DNA of 64,000 bases from Heterohyrax brucei (lineage: Eukaryota > Chordata > Mammalia > Hyracoidea > Procaviidae). The stretch lies in assembly GCA_028571685.1 (NCBI GenBank), contig CM053140.1:150211701-150275700 (forward strand), given 5' to 3'. The position numbers and the translations under genes are program-made. The notes under the pieces were generated by a model, which made no database searches, was not told the origin of the DNA, and worked only from the letters and a program-made list of their open reading frames with translations. Numbering within the stretch: the first letter of the stretch is position 1; each line of letters opens with the position of its first letter. Positions 11,826 through 22,970 of the stretch are shown here, one piece after another.

Positions 11826-13721
11826 TGAGGTGAATGCCACAAGAAGAAGAAACAGACATTTGGGAGATGCTCTGGGAAGGCACCTAATCCAGGCTAATGC
11901 CTAGAGGCACACAAAAAAAGTCTATCTAGAGAAAAAGACATTTAGGCTGAAATTGGAGTAAAACTTATCTAGAAAAGTGAGACTTGTTGGGAGGATTTAC
12001 TAATGTAAGGAGGCAATATATGTAAAGATACAAATACAGATAACATCTAAGGTACTTCACAAGGGCTAAAATAAGACGTAAGGAGAAAGGTGAATGAGAT
12101 GAAACTGAAGAGGAAAGAAAAAAGAAGCAGCATCAGTAGGTTGGTGTCACGCAGGAAGATAACGCATGGTGTCATCTCTCTGCCCATGGACCATACAGAA
12201 ACCTTAGTAAAGCTTTTTGTACTAATGTTACTCATAAAACACCACTAGCAACAAAAACAGCAGCCTCTGCTTGCAGTATGTGCAAATGAAACCATGTGAT
12301 TCTAAGCCTCATTGTCACCGGGTAATATTGACAGCTCTGTCCGGAGTGCATCAGAAGGTTGAGAGAATAAATTAGCACAGAGTTTTAGCCTAGTAGGTAT
12401 GTTGATACTTGTAAGTTGGACTTAAGAAATACATTTTTGCTGTCATAACTAACTACAAGGATATTTTTCTACAAAATAATAAATTTCTTCTGAAACATTG
12501 TACAAAAGTGTTATAGTTAGTCATTTGGTGACAGTGTCACCCTGTTCAGCTCACATTTCCTGCTTCCTCCAAATGATACCACTGGAGGAAAGGATACATA
12601 AGACCTTGCATTCCATTTTAATGACCTTGACTTTTCTCCTGGAAGTTATAAGAAGATTCTGAGCACTTTTAAAGATGATATTATGCTGTATGCTATAATA
12701 ACTTCTGAAAAGCAGTTCAGAGTGAAGAAATACAAATAAATGAAATTATTAGTCATAGGCAATACAGACAGCTCTGAGGAAAAAGAAGTAAAAAATTTTG
12801 TCATCAATTGTCATTATAAATTTTCATTATTCTTACCACAGTTCTCAGAAATGATTTCATTTGTTTAAGTGGAGTCCACTGAAGTCTTGGAGTCATCCTA
12901 TCAGTAATACAAATATTAAGTTGTATAAAATTACAATATATATATATATTTAGGATAGTTATCTGTAGTCTGGTATTTAAAGTCATTATTTTATTTCATT
13001 TTCCATCTTAAACTCTTATTCCAAAAAAAACCTCAAACTTTCATACCTCTTAATGTCAAGTAGTAATATTAAAATAGTACAGAACTTAATGTATTCATAT
13101 GCTTGCTAACCTCTTCCTTCTACTTGTCTCACTGAGTGATATTCAGTGTTAATTCCTGATATATATCCTTCCTCACCTTTCAACAAATATACATGAATTT
13201 ATAGGACTTGGGTATTTTTTCACTTAAAAATATTGTATATTTATATACAACTTGATCTCACTTAATTTATCTTGCACACCCCTCCAAGATATGTGTTTCT
13301 ATTTTATATAAAAAAAATTTACAAAATACAAATCTCTTATTTTACTTATATATACAGCCCTGATATTTGAATGACTAAAGCTTAAATTTCAATCCAGTTG
13401 ATCACTTATCAACTACACGTCATACCAGCCAACTTCGTCTAGGGACATTCAAACTAAATGTCTATTTTAGAAGTTGTGAGGGCATGTCCTTTCTTTTAAT
13501 CTTTCAAATAATGTACTGAAAATGAGGAGTTAACTGAAATTTGAGACTGTAATACTCAAACTCAAACTCCTGCAAACTATCCTTTTAAAAATTCAAGAAG
13601 GAAAATGCCTCAATTTTATGTTCTTACAAAGCACAGAGCCTGAATTTTCTGTCTTAGATTGAGTGTCCCATACATGGACAGAGAGACAGAGAATGTCATG
13701 TAGAAGATTTATTGGGAATAG
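11826..13721. other. Unassigned AT-rich DNA
   Basis: No gene or recognised element in 1.9 kb. It contains an (AT)n stretch near 12938-12952 and several A/T-rich tracts. Short open frames here show no domain and I leave them out. Confidence 0.45.
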
Positions 13722-13924
13722 GAGGAGTCCTGGGATAACGTACATGGTTAAGTGCTTAACTACTAGCTGGAAAATTGGTGATTTGAACCTACCCAGAGGC
13801 ACCTTGGAAAGCAGGCCTAGTGATGTGCTTCTGAAAGCTCATGCTTTGAAAACCATGAGTATAACAGCTCCACTCTGACATTCAGGGGTTTGCCAAGAGT
13901 CAGAATCAACTTGATATCAACTTA
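13722..13924 (+). mobile_element. AfroSINE, long variant
   Basis: Plus-strand copy with head ggttaagtgcttaactacta, a longer middle (gtgatgtgcttctgaaagct) and tail box aagagtcagaatcaacttga. It is followed almost directly by a second partial copy. Confidence 0.75.
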
Positions 13925-13934
13925 ACAAGTTGAT

Positions 13935-14066
13935 ATTCCTGGGTAGCACCAATGGTTAGATTCTCAGCAACTAACCAAAAGGCTGGTAGTTAAAATGCAT
14001 TCAGAGGCATCTTGTAAGAAAGGCCTGGCCAACGTACTTCCAAAGGATTACCACTATTGAAAATCT
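13935..14066 (+). mobile_element. AfroSINE, 3'-truncated
   Basis: Begins attcctgggtagcaccaatg and contains caactaaccaaaaggctggt and aagaaaggcctggccaacgt. It stops before the tail box. It lies in tandem with the preceding copy, and the two are separated by a small hairpin. Confidence 0.7.
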
Positions 14067-14244
14067 TATGGTCGTGTATACCTGTGTATATGTTCTCAAA
14101 CAGCATCAGCTTTCAGGCTTTCAACACCGTGGCTTTCAACCACATGCATAAAGCTCACTCATATAATACAACAGATAGATGATTAGATAGATACACACAC
14201 ATATTTCTGTGATGATCTTTAACCAGAAAACCTGTACACAGTTT

Positions 14245-14283
14245 GCCAGCCAGCCAAGTGCCATCGAGTCAGATCTGACTCAT
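14245..14283 (-). mobile_element. Ultra-short SINE-tail insert (39 bp)
   Basis: Contains gccagccagccaagtgccat and ends gatctgactcat. On the minus strand this is just the tail box plus the ...cacttggctggctggc terminus of a SINE. It is flanked by acacagttt (14236-14244) and aaacagttt (14284-14292), an 8/9 direct repeat that looks like a target-site duplication. Confidence 0.7.
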
Positions 14284-14292
14284 AAACAGTTT

Positions 14293-14660
14293 ACAAGCTA
14301 TTACAATTACAACTGACTATAAGTATCAAAAAGTTATTTAAAACATTTCTAACTTTAGAGCTAAATATATAAAAGAAAGTACGTGTGTTGGGGGACTCTA
14401 GACATTGGCATTGCACCTGTTATCTGTGATAAAGAAATTGCTACTCATAATCAAGTGGAAATTTCTAAATTATCAACAAAAATTTGTAATATATCACAGT
14501 GATGTGATATACAGTTAAAACTTCTTAAATTAACTTGTCACAGCAAAACCTCTCTAAATTGATATGTCCCATGCATTATATGATAGAAATGTACCTAAAT
14601 TTGCTTGGCACATATGTGATATGATAAAAGAATATGACATAAAACTATATCTTTGTAAAG
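14293..14660. other. No feature recognised
   Basis: AT-rich DNA between the short SINE-tail insert and the poly-A tail of the retropseudogene. Nothing recognisable. Confidence 0.5.
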
Positions 14661-14663
14661 TGA

Positions 14664-15108
14664 TTTTTTTTTTTAACAATAAGAAATCCACAACTTTATT
14701 TACTTCTCAATAAGCTTAAATCCTTGAGGGATACAGCATCACAAGGATTCTGTGTCCAATGGCCTTAGCTGGGAGGTTGCTTTGGAATTTGGCCAGAATC
14801 ATGCCACTGCTCCCATTGGCCCGGGTTACCTTTCCCCAGATTGCCCTCCTCTTGTTAGGTTTGCCACCAGGAATCACTGTGTTGGTCTTTGCCTTATACA
14901 CATAAGCACACCTCTTGCCTAAGAAGAATTCGATTTCATCTCGGGCATAAACACCTGCAATTTTCAAAAGATCTGTGTGCTCTCTCTGGTTCCGGAGACC
15001 CTGTTTACAGCCAGCAAAAATAGCCTTGGACGACAACCTTCCAGATCTATCTGGTGCATTAGAAGTCCCGTTCCCAGCAGGTCTCCGGGGGAGTACGGAT
15101 GAGCCCAC
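14664..15108 (-). pseudogene. RPL35A: RPL35A (eL33) processed pseudogene
   Basis: The minus-strand frame from 15108 to 14716 encodes, without a stop, almost the whole 110-residue ribosomal protein L35a, a component of the large subunit. Recognisable segments include [60 protein letters not shown] and the C-terminus VMLYPSRI. There are no introns. An AATAAA signal and a run of about 11 A follow the stop (minus strand, 14694 down to 14664), so this is a retrocopy. The initiator codon is AGA instead of ATG (15048-15046), and the open frame instead begins 20 codons upstream in non-homologous sequence. Several substitutions, such as Ser for the early Trp, mark it as a decayed copy. Expression is not indicated. 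Confidence 0.92.
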
Positions 15109-15267
15109 CCAAGTTATTTAGCTTCCAAATCTCCGCAGCTGGAATCTCACCCACCTCCACAAACTCCAAGCTGGCCGAACTATAAAATGATCTTGAGATA
15201 CTAGAAAAATCATAAACAATCTTTGATCTTAACCTTGAAGGTGACATATCAGTAACTGTAAATACGA

Positions 15268-15814
15268 GGATTGCCAATGAAGTCAGTGAACACGTCCTAG
15301 AAGAAGTGGTATATACCTTATTGCTGAGTATCACTATGGTCACCTTAGAAGCACTCCCCTTGTGAAGCTATGCACCAATGAGAGTGCCCAGTACTCTCTT
15401 CAAAGTAATTTTGGAACTCTTTTCCTGGAATGGCCATCAGAGCTGTTGTCATACTACTCTTGATGTCCTGAATGGCATAAAAAATGTCTTGCTTTCAATA
15501 TTTCCTTTATCTTCATGTAAATAAAAAAGTCACTGGGGGCCAGATCAGCTGAGTAGGGAGAGTGTTTCAATACAATTACTTGTGTACTGGCTAAAAACTC
15601 CTTCACAGACCACTACACAACTAAGCTTGCAAATTTGCCACCACATCCAATGGCCATTCCAGAAAATGTTCCAAAATTGCTCTGAAGGGTGAACTAGGCA
15701 CTGGCATCAGTGCATAGCATCCCAAGGGGGGTACTTCGAAGGCAACCTTAGTGATATTCAGCAATGCAGTATGTAGCACTTAGAACAATTAAGTTTGTGA
15801 CTTAATTGCAGACC
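15268..15814 (-). mobile_element. Foldback mariner derivative, copy 2
   Basis: Same architecture as the element at 10605 but in the opposite orientation. The arms run from about 15268-15445 and 15648-15814 and are inverted copies of each other (attgctgagtatcactatgg and the reverse ccttagtgatattcagcaat). The centre, read on the minus strand, retains the same transposase fragment (gatctggcccccagtgactt). The arms end in caatgaagtcagtgaacacg and aattaagtttgtgacttaat, which match the mariner terminal repeat. Internally deleted and not autonomous. Confidence 0.8.
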
Positions 15815-16116
15815 TGTTATAACACTGCCTAGCCCTTATTTTGCAAGGTCAAAGTTAAAAGTATACATACTATGTTGGATTTTGGCACATGCTTTGACAG
15901 AAAAGCAGAAATAGGATACTCTTCTCTAGACTCTGACAATTTATGAGGGGAGAACCTTCCAGAGACTAAGCCATCATCTACCTTGGACAACAGTTATGTG
16001 GGATCTCTGCCAAATTGAAGCCATGGTGAAGCCTTGTCTTAAAAGATAAAAGCCTGAAGGCTAGAGACTGGGACTCTAACCACCAAAGCAGCATTGTAAT
16101 TGTTAATTTTTATTCT
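15815..16116. other. No feature recognised
   Basis: About 300 bases with no gene or recognised repeat between the mariner and a SINE. Confidence 0.45.
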
Positions 16117-16255
16117 CTAGAAACCCTGGTGGCTTAGTAGTTAAGTACTTCAGCCACTAACCAGAAGGTTGGTAGTTCAAATCCACCAGGCCCTCCTTGG
16201 AAAACTAGGGTGTTTCTACTCTGTCTGTAGGGTTGCTATGAGTTGGACTACATGA
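16117..16255 (+). mobile_element. AfroSINE
   Basis: Starts tctagaaaccctggtggctt, has gtagttcaaatccaccaggc as the B-box region, and ends at ttgctatgagttggactaca without the usual T-rich tail. Confidence 0.88.
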
Positions 16256-16373
16256 ACATTGAGAGGTCATACTTATTGCATGACTACCTTGTAATAAATA
16301 AACTAAAAGAGTTTACGCACGACAAACCTCAGCATTTCTGTATTTCTAGATTAAACCCTAACACATCTGTGGA

Positions 16374-16430
16374 GCAAAATTCTACACATGGGCTCACTAT
16401 CAGTCTGAACTGACTCCCTAGCATTTTTCT
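16374..16430 (+). repeat. SINE tail fragment
   Basis: The phrase ggctcactatcagtctgaac followed by tgactccctagc and a T-rich stretch corresponds to the AfroSINE tail box. The head is absent. Confidence 0.5.
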
Positions 16431-16439
16431 TTTTTTTTC

Positions 16440-18089
16440 AATGTCAGGAAATTCAGTGCAAATAAATGTTGATGAGGGACTGGATAATAAGAGCAGCCAC
16501 CCAACAATGCAGTTGCAACTAAGACCTCAGGCCATCTTATGTTGAGGGCTGGGGCTTAAATGAACATTTAAAATTGTCTTAAGTTGAGGTAAGGGGTCTA
16601 TCTCTTTGTATTCCTGCATCAACTGGTCTTTGGCCGTGAGCTGTTCCTAGGCCCCTTGGCTAAGACAGCGCCCTGCAGCCGAGACAGTAGTTCCCTTGGA
16701 GGGACTGCATTACGTGTGATCAGCAGCTGTTATTGCCAGTAGCTGGGTGATGGTCAGGAGGGGTGTTTCCAGGTGAAGCACTACAGTTGCTGCTACAATA
16801 ACCATTTCAAATTATGAATTAAAACATAAATTAAGATTTAATTTATAAATCCAATTATAAATTAAGATTTACTTTGATTTTTAGCCAAGTAAGTTACACT
16901 GTGCTGAAGTTTTGATTTTGGCCACAAATATAAATGATGAGTGAACATATCTGTGTGTAAAAATGTTATAATCTATCTACCAAAAAAGTTCTTAAAATAG
17001 ACGTCATCTAAGTTCTTAAAATAGATGTATCATTTAAGCCACTCCAAACTTAGAAAACCATTTAATGTCACTGAAAACCAATTAAACTATCATTGCTATG
17101 AGTAATGATCATGGAACATCACTACTGAATTTCAATAAATGGAATTCACACAATTATAAGTCCTTTATTTTGTGAGATTCTCCTGCTCTGAGATCCTTTT
17201 ACTCATAAACCTGAAAAACAGGAGAAATTTTTAGTTTCAACTGACAAAAGATGTGACCACCCTTTTTACCTCAGTATAGCTAGGAATTCATTATTGCCAA
17301 CTGACTACTTCAGGTAACTTAGATAACAAGGATTGCATTATAAGGATATATGTGGACAAAAACAAATAGTTCAGCTGTGAGTGTGAGTATAGGCTTCACA
17401 GAATCAAAGAAAAGATAAATAACCATGCTTCTTCGGGAAAAAAAAAAAAAAGAAGATACCCATAGCACAATCAGGCCCAACAAAAGAGAAATGGAAAAAT
17501 TGATTTAGGTTCATGATCTATTGTGGTCTGAGTGAACTTGAATTCAACCTGTTGAAATCTCTCCATGGATAGTAGTTGGTTTCGTAGCCATTGAAGGAGG
17601 CTGCCATTTCGGCAACTCAGCTTCTCTTTTCTCTCTGTCTTTTTTATTTTTTTAAAGCATATGGTTCTACTTTTGGTTCCAAGATCAATTACATGAATTT
17701 CCCAACCCCCAAACCATCCTGGCTTTTCATTTCCAATTCCTAAAATTGGTTGCATAATCAACATAGCTTTTGTTTGAGTACAGCCTCGGAATCATGCTGC
17801 CTCACATACCAGTGTACAGATCAACTTCCCTTGTGGGGAACGGTCAGGCCTGCTCCAAAGGATTAGGACAGAAGTTATGATAGAATGGTTCAGAACATGG
17901 CCATATATGTCCTTCTCAATAAAACCCCCAATTATCAGGTCAACTCCAGTTAGAAGGGGCAAGAAGTAGCAGACATCAATCTCATGTGAAGAGAGAAATA
18001 TTTAATCTATTTATGTATTTCAGAATGAGATTTCCATATATAGAAGCTATTGCTTAAATACTTGGATCTGTTAACCCCTACACTAAAAC
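16440..18089. other. Unassigned DNA with GC-richer patch
   Basis: No gene recognised. Bases 16540-16800 are clearly GC-richer than the surroundings, probably a diverged repeat or LTR I cannot name. A 24-base unit (aagttcttaaaatagacgtc...) is tandemly doubled at 16986-17034. A minus-strand frame at 17471-17764 has 97 codons but no domain I know. Confidence 0.4.
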
Positions 18090-18382
18090 ACAACTCATAG
18101 GCAACAGGTTTAGTTTTTTTGGTTTGAGGGCAGGCTGTGGAAATGTCTATTTTTAGCATGTTGTTAAGTGATTCCTGTGTACACTAAACTTTGAAAATGA
18201 TTAACCTTAGGGACTTCTCCTTTGTCTACTTTAAATGCTGAATTCCACATACTTGCTGAGCTAGAGTTAGCTATTTAGAAGGGAAAATCCAATGAGACTA
18301 AAGAGAATTATATAATGTCATGTGAACACAGAAGTCAATGCTAACTTTATCTGATCAATGTGCTTTAGGTGTAAAATAATGT
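18090..18382 (+). repeat. Duplicated 0.26-kb block, copy A
   Basis: Strong similarity to 19975-20261 in the same orientation. Shared stretches include ttaaccttagggacttctcc, tactttaaatgctgaattcc and ttagctatttaga. The left part is a SINE tail (gcaacaggtttagttttttt). The two copies lie about 1.9 kb apart and are moderately diverged. Confidence 0.75.
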
Positions 18383-19529
18383 TACATAAATAAATTTTAT
18401 TTATGTTGCTAATATGTACTTCCTACTGTATCACTTTTCAAATTTTATTCATCATCTTTCATTGCTTTGATTTCAAGACAAGAGATCTATAAGGAATAGA
18501 AAGTAAATACTAGAAAATAATCTGCATATTACTGCATGGTAATTAGGCAAATTTTAATGAGAATAAAACAGTTACTAACATTGTCATAGTCTCAGAAGAG
18601 AGATGGTTATATCACCAAGATAGAAAATTCTAGTTTGGGCTTGAGGAAAATTTTGGTTTAAAGAACTGATCTCAAAAAAGATCAACAATATACAGGCCAG
18701 TGACAGAGAAGGTTCTAATATACAAATTTTTAAAAACTTGGAAAATAAATATCTTCATCACATTAGTTTATTATGTAGATCTTTTAAAGAAAGACAAAAT
18801 TAACTTTTAAGTAAATGATTTTTTGTGTGGATACAATGCAATCACAGCAAATAACAGTAGTAAAATTTTATATTGCTGTGGAACTAGAATTTACAGAGCT
18901 CTAGTATTTTGTCTTTAAGAAATCACTGGGAGGAAGGAAAAGCTGAACAAGGGCAAAGACTCTGTATTTTCATCTTAAATCAAATCCACTGCACTTGAAA
19001 CTAAGGATGTACTCAATAAATGTTTGATAAATTACAGGCCAGTAAAAGAGTTTCTGAGAAGGAGAAAACAAAGTCATGGGAGTGATGAAAACAGAATGGA
19101 TGCTTATGTTGTTAACGTGTGTTTTCTATTGCACCACTTTTCCCTATTTTCAGGGTGAAAACTAATCTATCATTATAATTCCTAGTGTTTTTTAAAGTGC
19201 AATATTAATGGAGGGTTTAAGTAAATTTTACGTTATAGTATTTAAAAACTAGAGATGTTTTATATGTCCTTTTATGAACATGACATTGAAATTTACCTAA
19301 ACTACATATTTCACTCGAATTCCCTATAAATGGTAAAATACTGTTTAGAAATAAAATGACATATACAGACACTAACTGCATTTTTTAATGTGCAAAATCC
19401 AGTTCTATTTTACGTAAGCCTCCAATTCCAGTGGTTGCTCTTCAGTGGAAAAAAAATAATGATTTTAATACAGGAAGGTCTCATGATTCAAAAGCCATAC
19501 TGGTTCAAAATCAAACTTTTTTAAATAAA
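18383..19529. other. Unassigned AT-rich DNA
   Basis: No gene. Bases 18985-19035 (gtactcaataaatgtttgat) look like the 3' end of an ancient L2 element on the plus strand. The rest is unrecognised. Confidence 0.45.
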
Positions 19530-19568
19530 GCCAGCCAGCCAAGTGCGGTGGACTAGGATCAAAAACAT
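19530..19568 (-). mobile_element. Ultra-short SINE-tail insert (39 bp)
   Basis: Begins gccagccagccaagtgcggt and ends gatcaaaaacat, at the same two end points as the insert at 14245. Left flank ttaaataaa and right flank ttaaaaatg are a weak candidate target-site duplication. Confidence 0.5.
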
Positions 19569-19827
19569 TAAAAATGTTGCTATGTAACACAATGCTCCTA
19601 AAGGTAACAAATATAAAGGAGTAACTTGTTTTTATTTGTGGCTCTCATATTTGCTACTTTAAAGTATGCATAAAAAGTCTATAGGTGGTAAAGGCCAGAA
19701 ATGGAAGACAGCATTTCTAAAATGGTGGTACAGATGTTATCTACATCAGAATCTTAGTGCTCCCCCAGGCCTATTAGTTTAGAATCTCCCTGGCTGGGTG
19801 GGTTGTCGGGGGAGGGTGGTAGGCTAG

Positions 19828-20003
19828 GAAGCCTTGGAGGCACAGTGGTTAAGAAATCGACTTCTAACAAAAGTTTGGCAGTTTCAACCCACCAGCTACT
19901 CCATAGGAAAGAAATGAGGCAGCCTGCTCTTGCAATGATTTAAAGCCAAAGAAAAGCTATGGGGCAGTTCTGTACAACTCTTTGGCTACTGGTTTGGTTT
20001 TCT
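19828..20003 (+). mobile_element. AfroSINE, long variant
   Basis: Starts ggaagccttggaggcacagt, with the long-variant middle (gaggcagcctgctcttgcaa) and end tggttt tail. It runs directly into copy B of the duplicated block. Confidence 0.8.
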
Positions 20004-20261
20004 GGTTTGAGGGTAGACTGTGGTGATATATATTTTTAGCATATTATTAGATGATTCTTATATACATTGAACTTTGAGACCAATTAACCTTAGGGACTTC
20101 TCCTTTGCCTACTTTAAATGCTGAATTCCAGTATTTGTGGAGTTAGAATTAGCTATTTAGAGGCGAAAATTCACTGCAATGAAAGAGAATTATATACCTT
20201 GAACACAGATGTCATTACTAACTCTCCTTTATCAGCATGCTTAAAGTATAATAAAACAATG
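19975..20261 (+). repeat. Duplicated 0.26-kb block, copy B
   Basis: Counterpart of 18090-18382. It begins inside the 3' end of the SINE at 19828 and runs to the gatttggggg tract. Many substitutions separate the copies, so the duplication is not recent. Confidence 0.75.
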
Positions 20262-22970
20262 ATTTGGGGGGGAGGGGTAGATTTCTTCACACTTGATAAA
20301 CTATTTCTGGACAAACTATAGAAAAGTCAACTTCTTTCTTTTCAGAATGTCTAAAATATAATTTTGATTGTTAGAGTATTTGAGGCTCTAATGTCTTGTT
20401 ACCGAATGGTTAGACGTATTACTAGGCAGGTGAGCCCAGTCATCTGTTTATGTTTCTTGTAGTATTCATCTCAGGTGCCTATCTGGTCAGTCACAAAGTG
20501 TGTGGTGCAAGCTCTCCCCTACAGCCCTAGATGGGCAGCAACGATTGGTGTAGGCACAGGTGTCTGGCTGCAAGTGCTGAGAAAGGCAGGGGGCTGTCGG
20601 AAGTCAATGAGTGTCTGTGAGCCAGATCCCCTTATGCCTGAGCCTAGGCAAAGGAACTGTGCTTGGTTTAGGGGAGCCAACAGCTTGTTTTGCTTATTTA
20701 TTTGTCTCCCCTTGTTTGTTAACCTGTTCACTCGCTGAGTCTAGCAGAATGGCTTAGGGTATGTATAATGAGTCCTAGTTCCAGCCCAGGTAATGGCATC
20801 ATCAGACTCTGGAGCCGGATGTAATGTAGAAAGCGAGGGTGATGTACTGGGAAAAGGGAGAGAGGTTTATCCCAAAAGGAAGATTTAAGTCCTTTGTGGT
20901 AGACTAGAAGTAATCTACTTAGCTTTTGGTGGTGGAATATCTATTTTCACTGATTTGGGAGGCATGAGTAGGCTCTCTAGGGCACAAATTCTGTCATGTC
21001 AGCTTTGACCAGTCTTAGGTACTTCTGGACCTATTATTCCTTCCCTATAGCTTAGTCCAATTTCTCAACTTCCCCTTTGACGTTCAGGGCTCCTAGAATG
21101 CCATACATAATCAATTCATTTGTTTTGGGGGGATTTTTGTTGTTAGAAGGATCACAGGATGTATTTGACTACTCCATCTTTGCTCTGCTTCCTAAAATGT
21201 AGTTTTGGATAGATTAGACATGTTTTAAAACTGTTTTTCTTATTGAAACACTTATTACTTATAAGACTCCATGAAACATGTAAATATGCCAATATTTTTT
21301 ATTTTAAACAAAGCAACCAGGTTACATTTATGTATATTGTATACCAATTTTCAATAATATGATATGCACTTTAAAAAAAAACAGAAAAAGATACATAAAT
21401 TTCAGAATGACAGAGTTTTTTTCTTTAAAAAATAGCTACTATTATTCCTTTGTGCTGTGATTATGGATAATTGCAAATTTTATGTGTTGTATCTGTGTTT
21501 TCCAAATTTTCCACCATGTGTACAATAGCATTTGAAATGTAATAACAATTTTTTTTTTTGAGATCACTGGCAGTTCATTTGTACAGACCACTTATAAAAG
21601 TTCATTTACTTGATTAATCATTCATTGTATATCCATTCAGTAAAGTTCCAGGCTTCATGCTTACTTAATGGATGTGATAATAAACAAGAATGATGCTGTT
21701 TGTAGCACTTACAGTACAGTAGAGGAACATACACAATTAAAACAAGCTATTAAGAGATAGCCAGAATGGCTACAAAAGAGAAAATATATAAGACTCTCCA
21801 AGAGCATAACAGAAAATCCTCTAATCTAGCAGAAGGAATTAGGGAATTAAGAAGCAGAAGTCACTAAACTGAAACCTAACTCTGAGGAGCTGAGGCCCAG
21901 GTAAAAGGGGAAATGGAAATATCACTATGAGGTTTTAGGAATCCACACAAGTTACTTACCATGAACATGTGTGCCAATGTATATACAAAAGAAACTATAT
22001 GTATAAATACAAAGTACCAAGATATGAAGCCGGTCATGACAATGAAGAACCTTGTAAGTAATGCTCATACATTTCTATTCTGTTCTGAGTACAATAGGAA
22101 TCAACTGAAAAGTTTTAATTAAGCTATATAATCAGATATGTATTTTCAAAGGTGTATATTTGAAAAATTAGCGGGGTTGGGCAAGAGAGGCACTGATGAG
22201 ACTGTGGGAGAAACTGTTACAGTATTGAGCTAGGAAGGAATGATAGTTCGTACCAACAAAATAAAAAAGGGACAATGAAGAATGAGAATTGCAAAACTTG
22301 CTAATTATTTGAATTTGAGGGTAGAGGAAAGTCAGCGAGCAAAATTATGTGTGGCTTAGGAAACTGAATAGATGGTAATGCTATTTTCAGAGGTGGATAA
22401 CGTAGGGAAAGAATTATTTGGTGGTGGAGAAGCAAAGGGAAGGTGAAAAGTTCAGTTTGAAACATATTAAGTTTGAGGTTTCTGAGACATCCAAGAGGAA
22501 ATGTCCAGAAGGCAATTGGATATAGGCGTCGGGGTTAGAGCACGGGTATGGGCGGAATCACGAAGTAGGTGGCGATGGGGACCGTGTAACTGGCTGCCGT
22601 CCTCGGGGAAGCACACGGGGAGACGAGAAGGGGGCCTAGGTCACAACTCTGAGACGCCACAAAGGATAACTGAGACAAAGTGACCACAGAAGTAGTAGAT
22701 AAATTAGATAAGCCTGCTGAAGAAAAATAAATCAGTTTAAGAAACAACTGCATTATTTAATACTAAATGAAGTGATTACACATAAGGTCTAAAAAAGGAT
22801 CCACTGCTTTTAACAACAACAAAGTTATTGCTTACCTTACAAGAACAATTTTACTCACATAAGAGGGACAGAAGCCAGACTGTACTGTTTTAAGGGAATT
22901 AGTGAGACGTAAGCATTTGAAAAAACTTAAAATACACCTTTAAAAAACATAACTGAAGGGAACGAGAATG
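20262..22970. other. Unassigned DNA, ancient repeat remnants
   Basis: No gene recognised. Bases 20440-20840 form a GC-richer block of unknown origin. Bases 21610-22680 (phrases such as cattcagtaaagttccaggc and agacatccaagaggaaatgt) resemble an ancient mammalian-wide interspersed repeat of L2/MIR age. A GC-rich piece at 22520-22650 lies inside this block. Confidence 0.4.
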
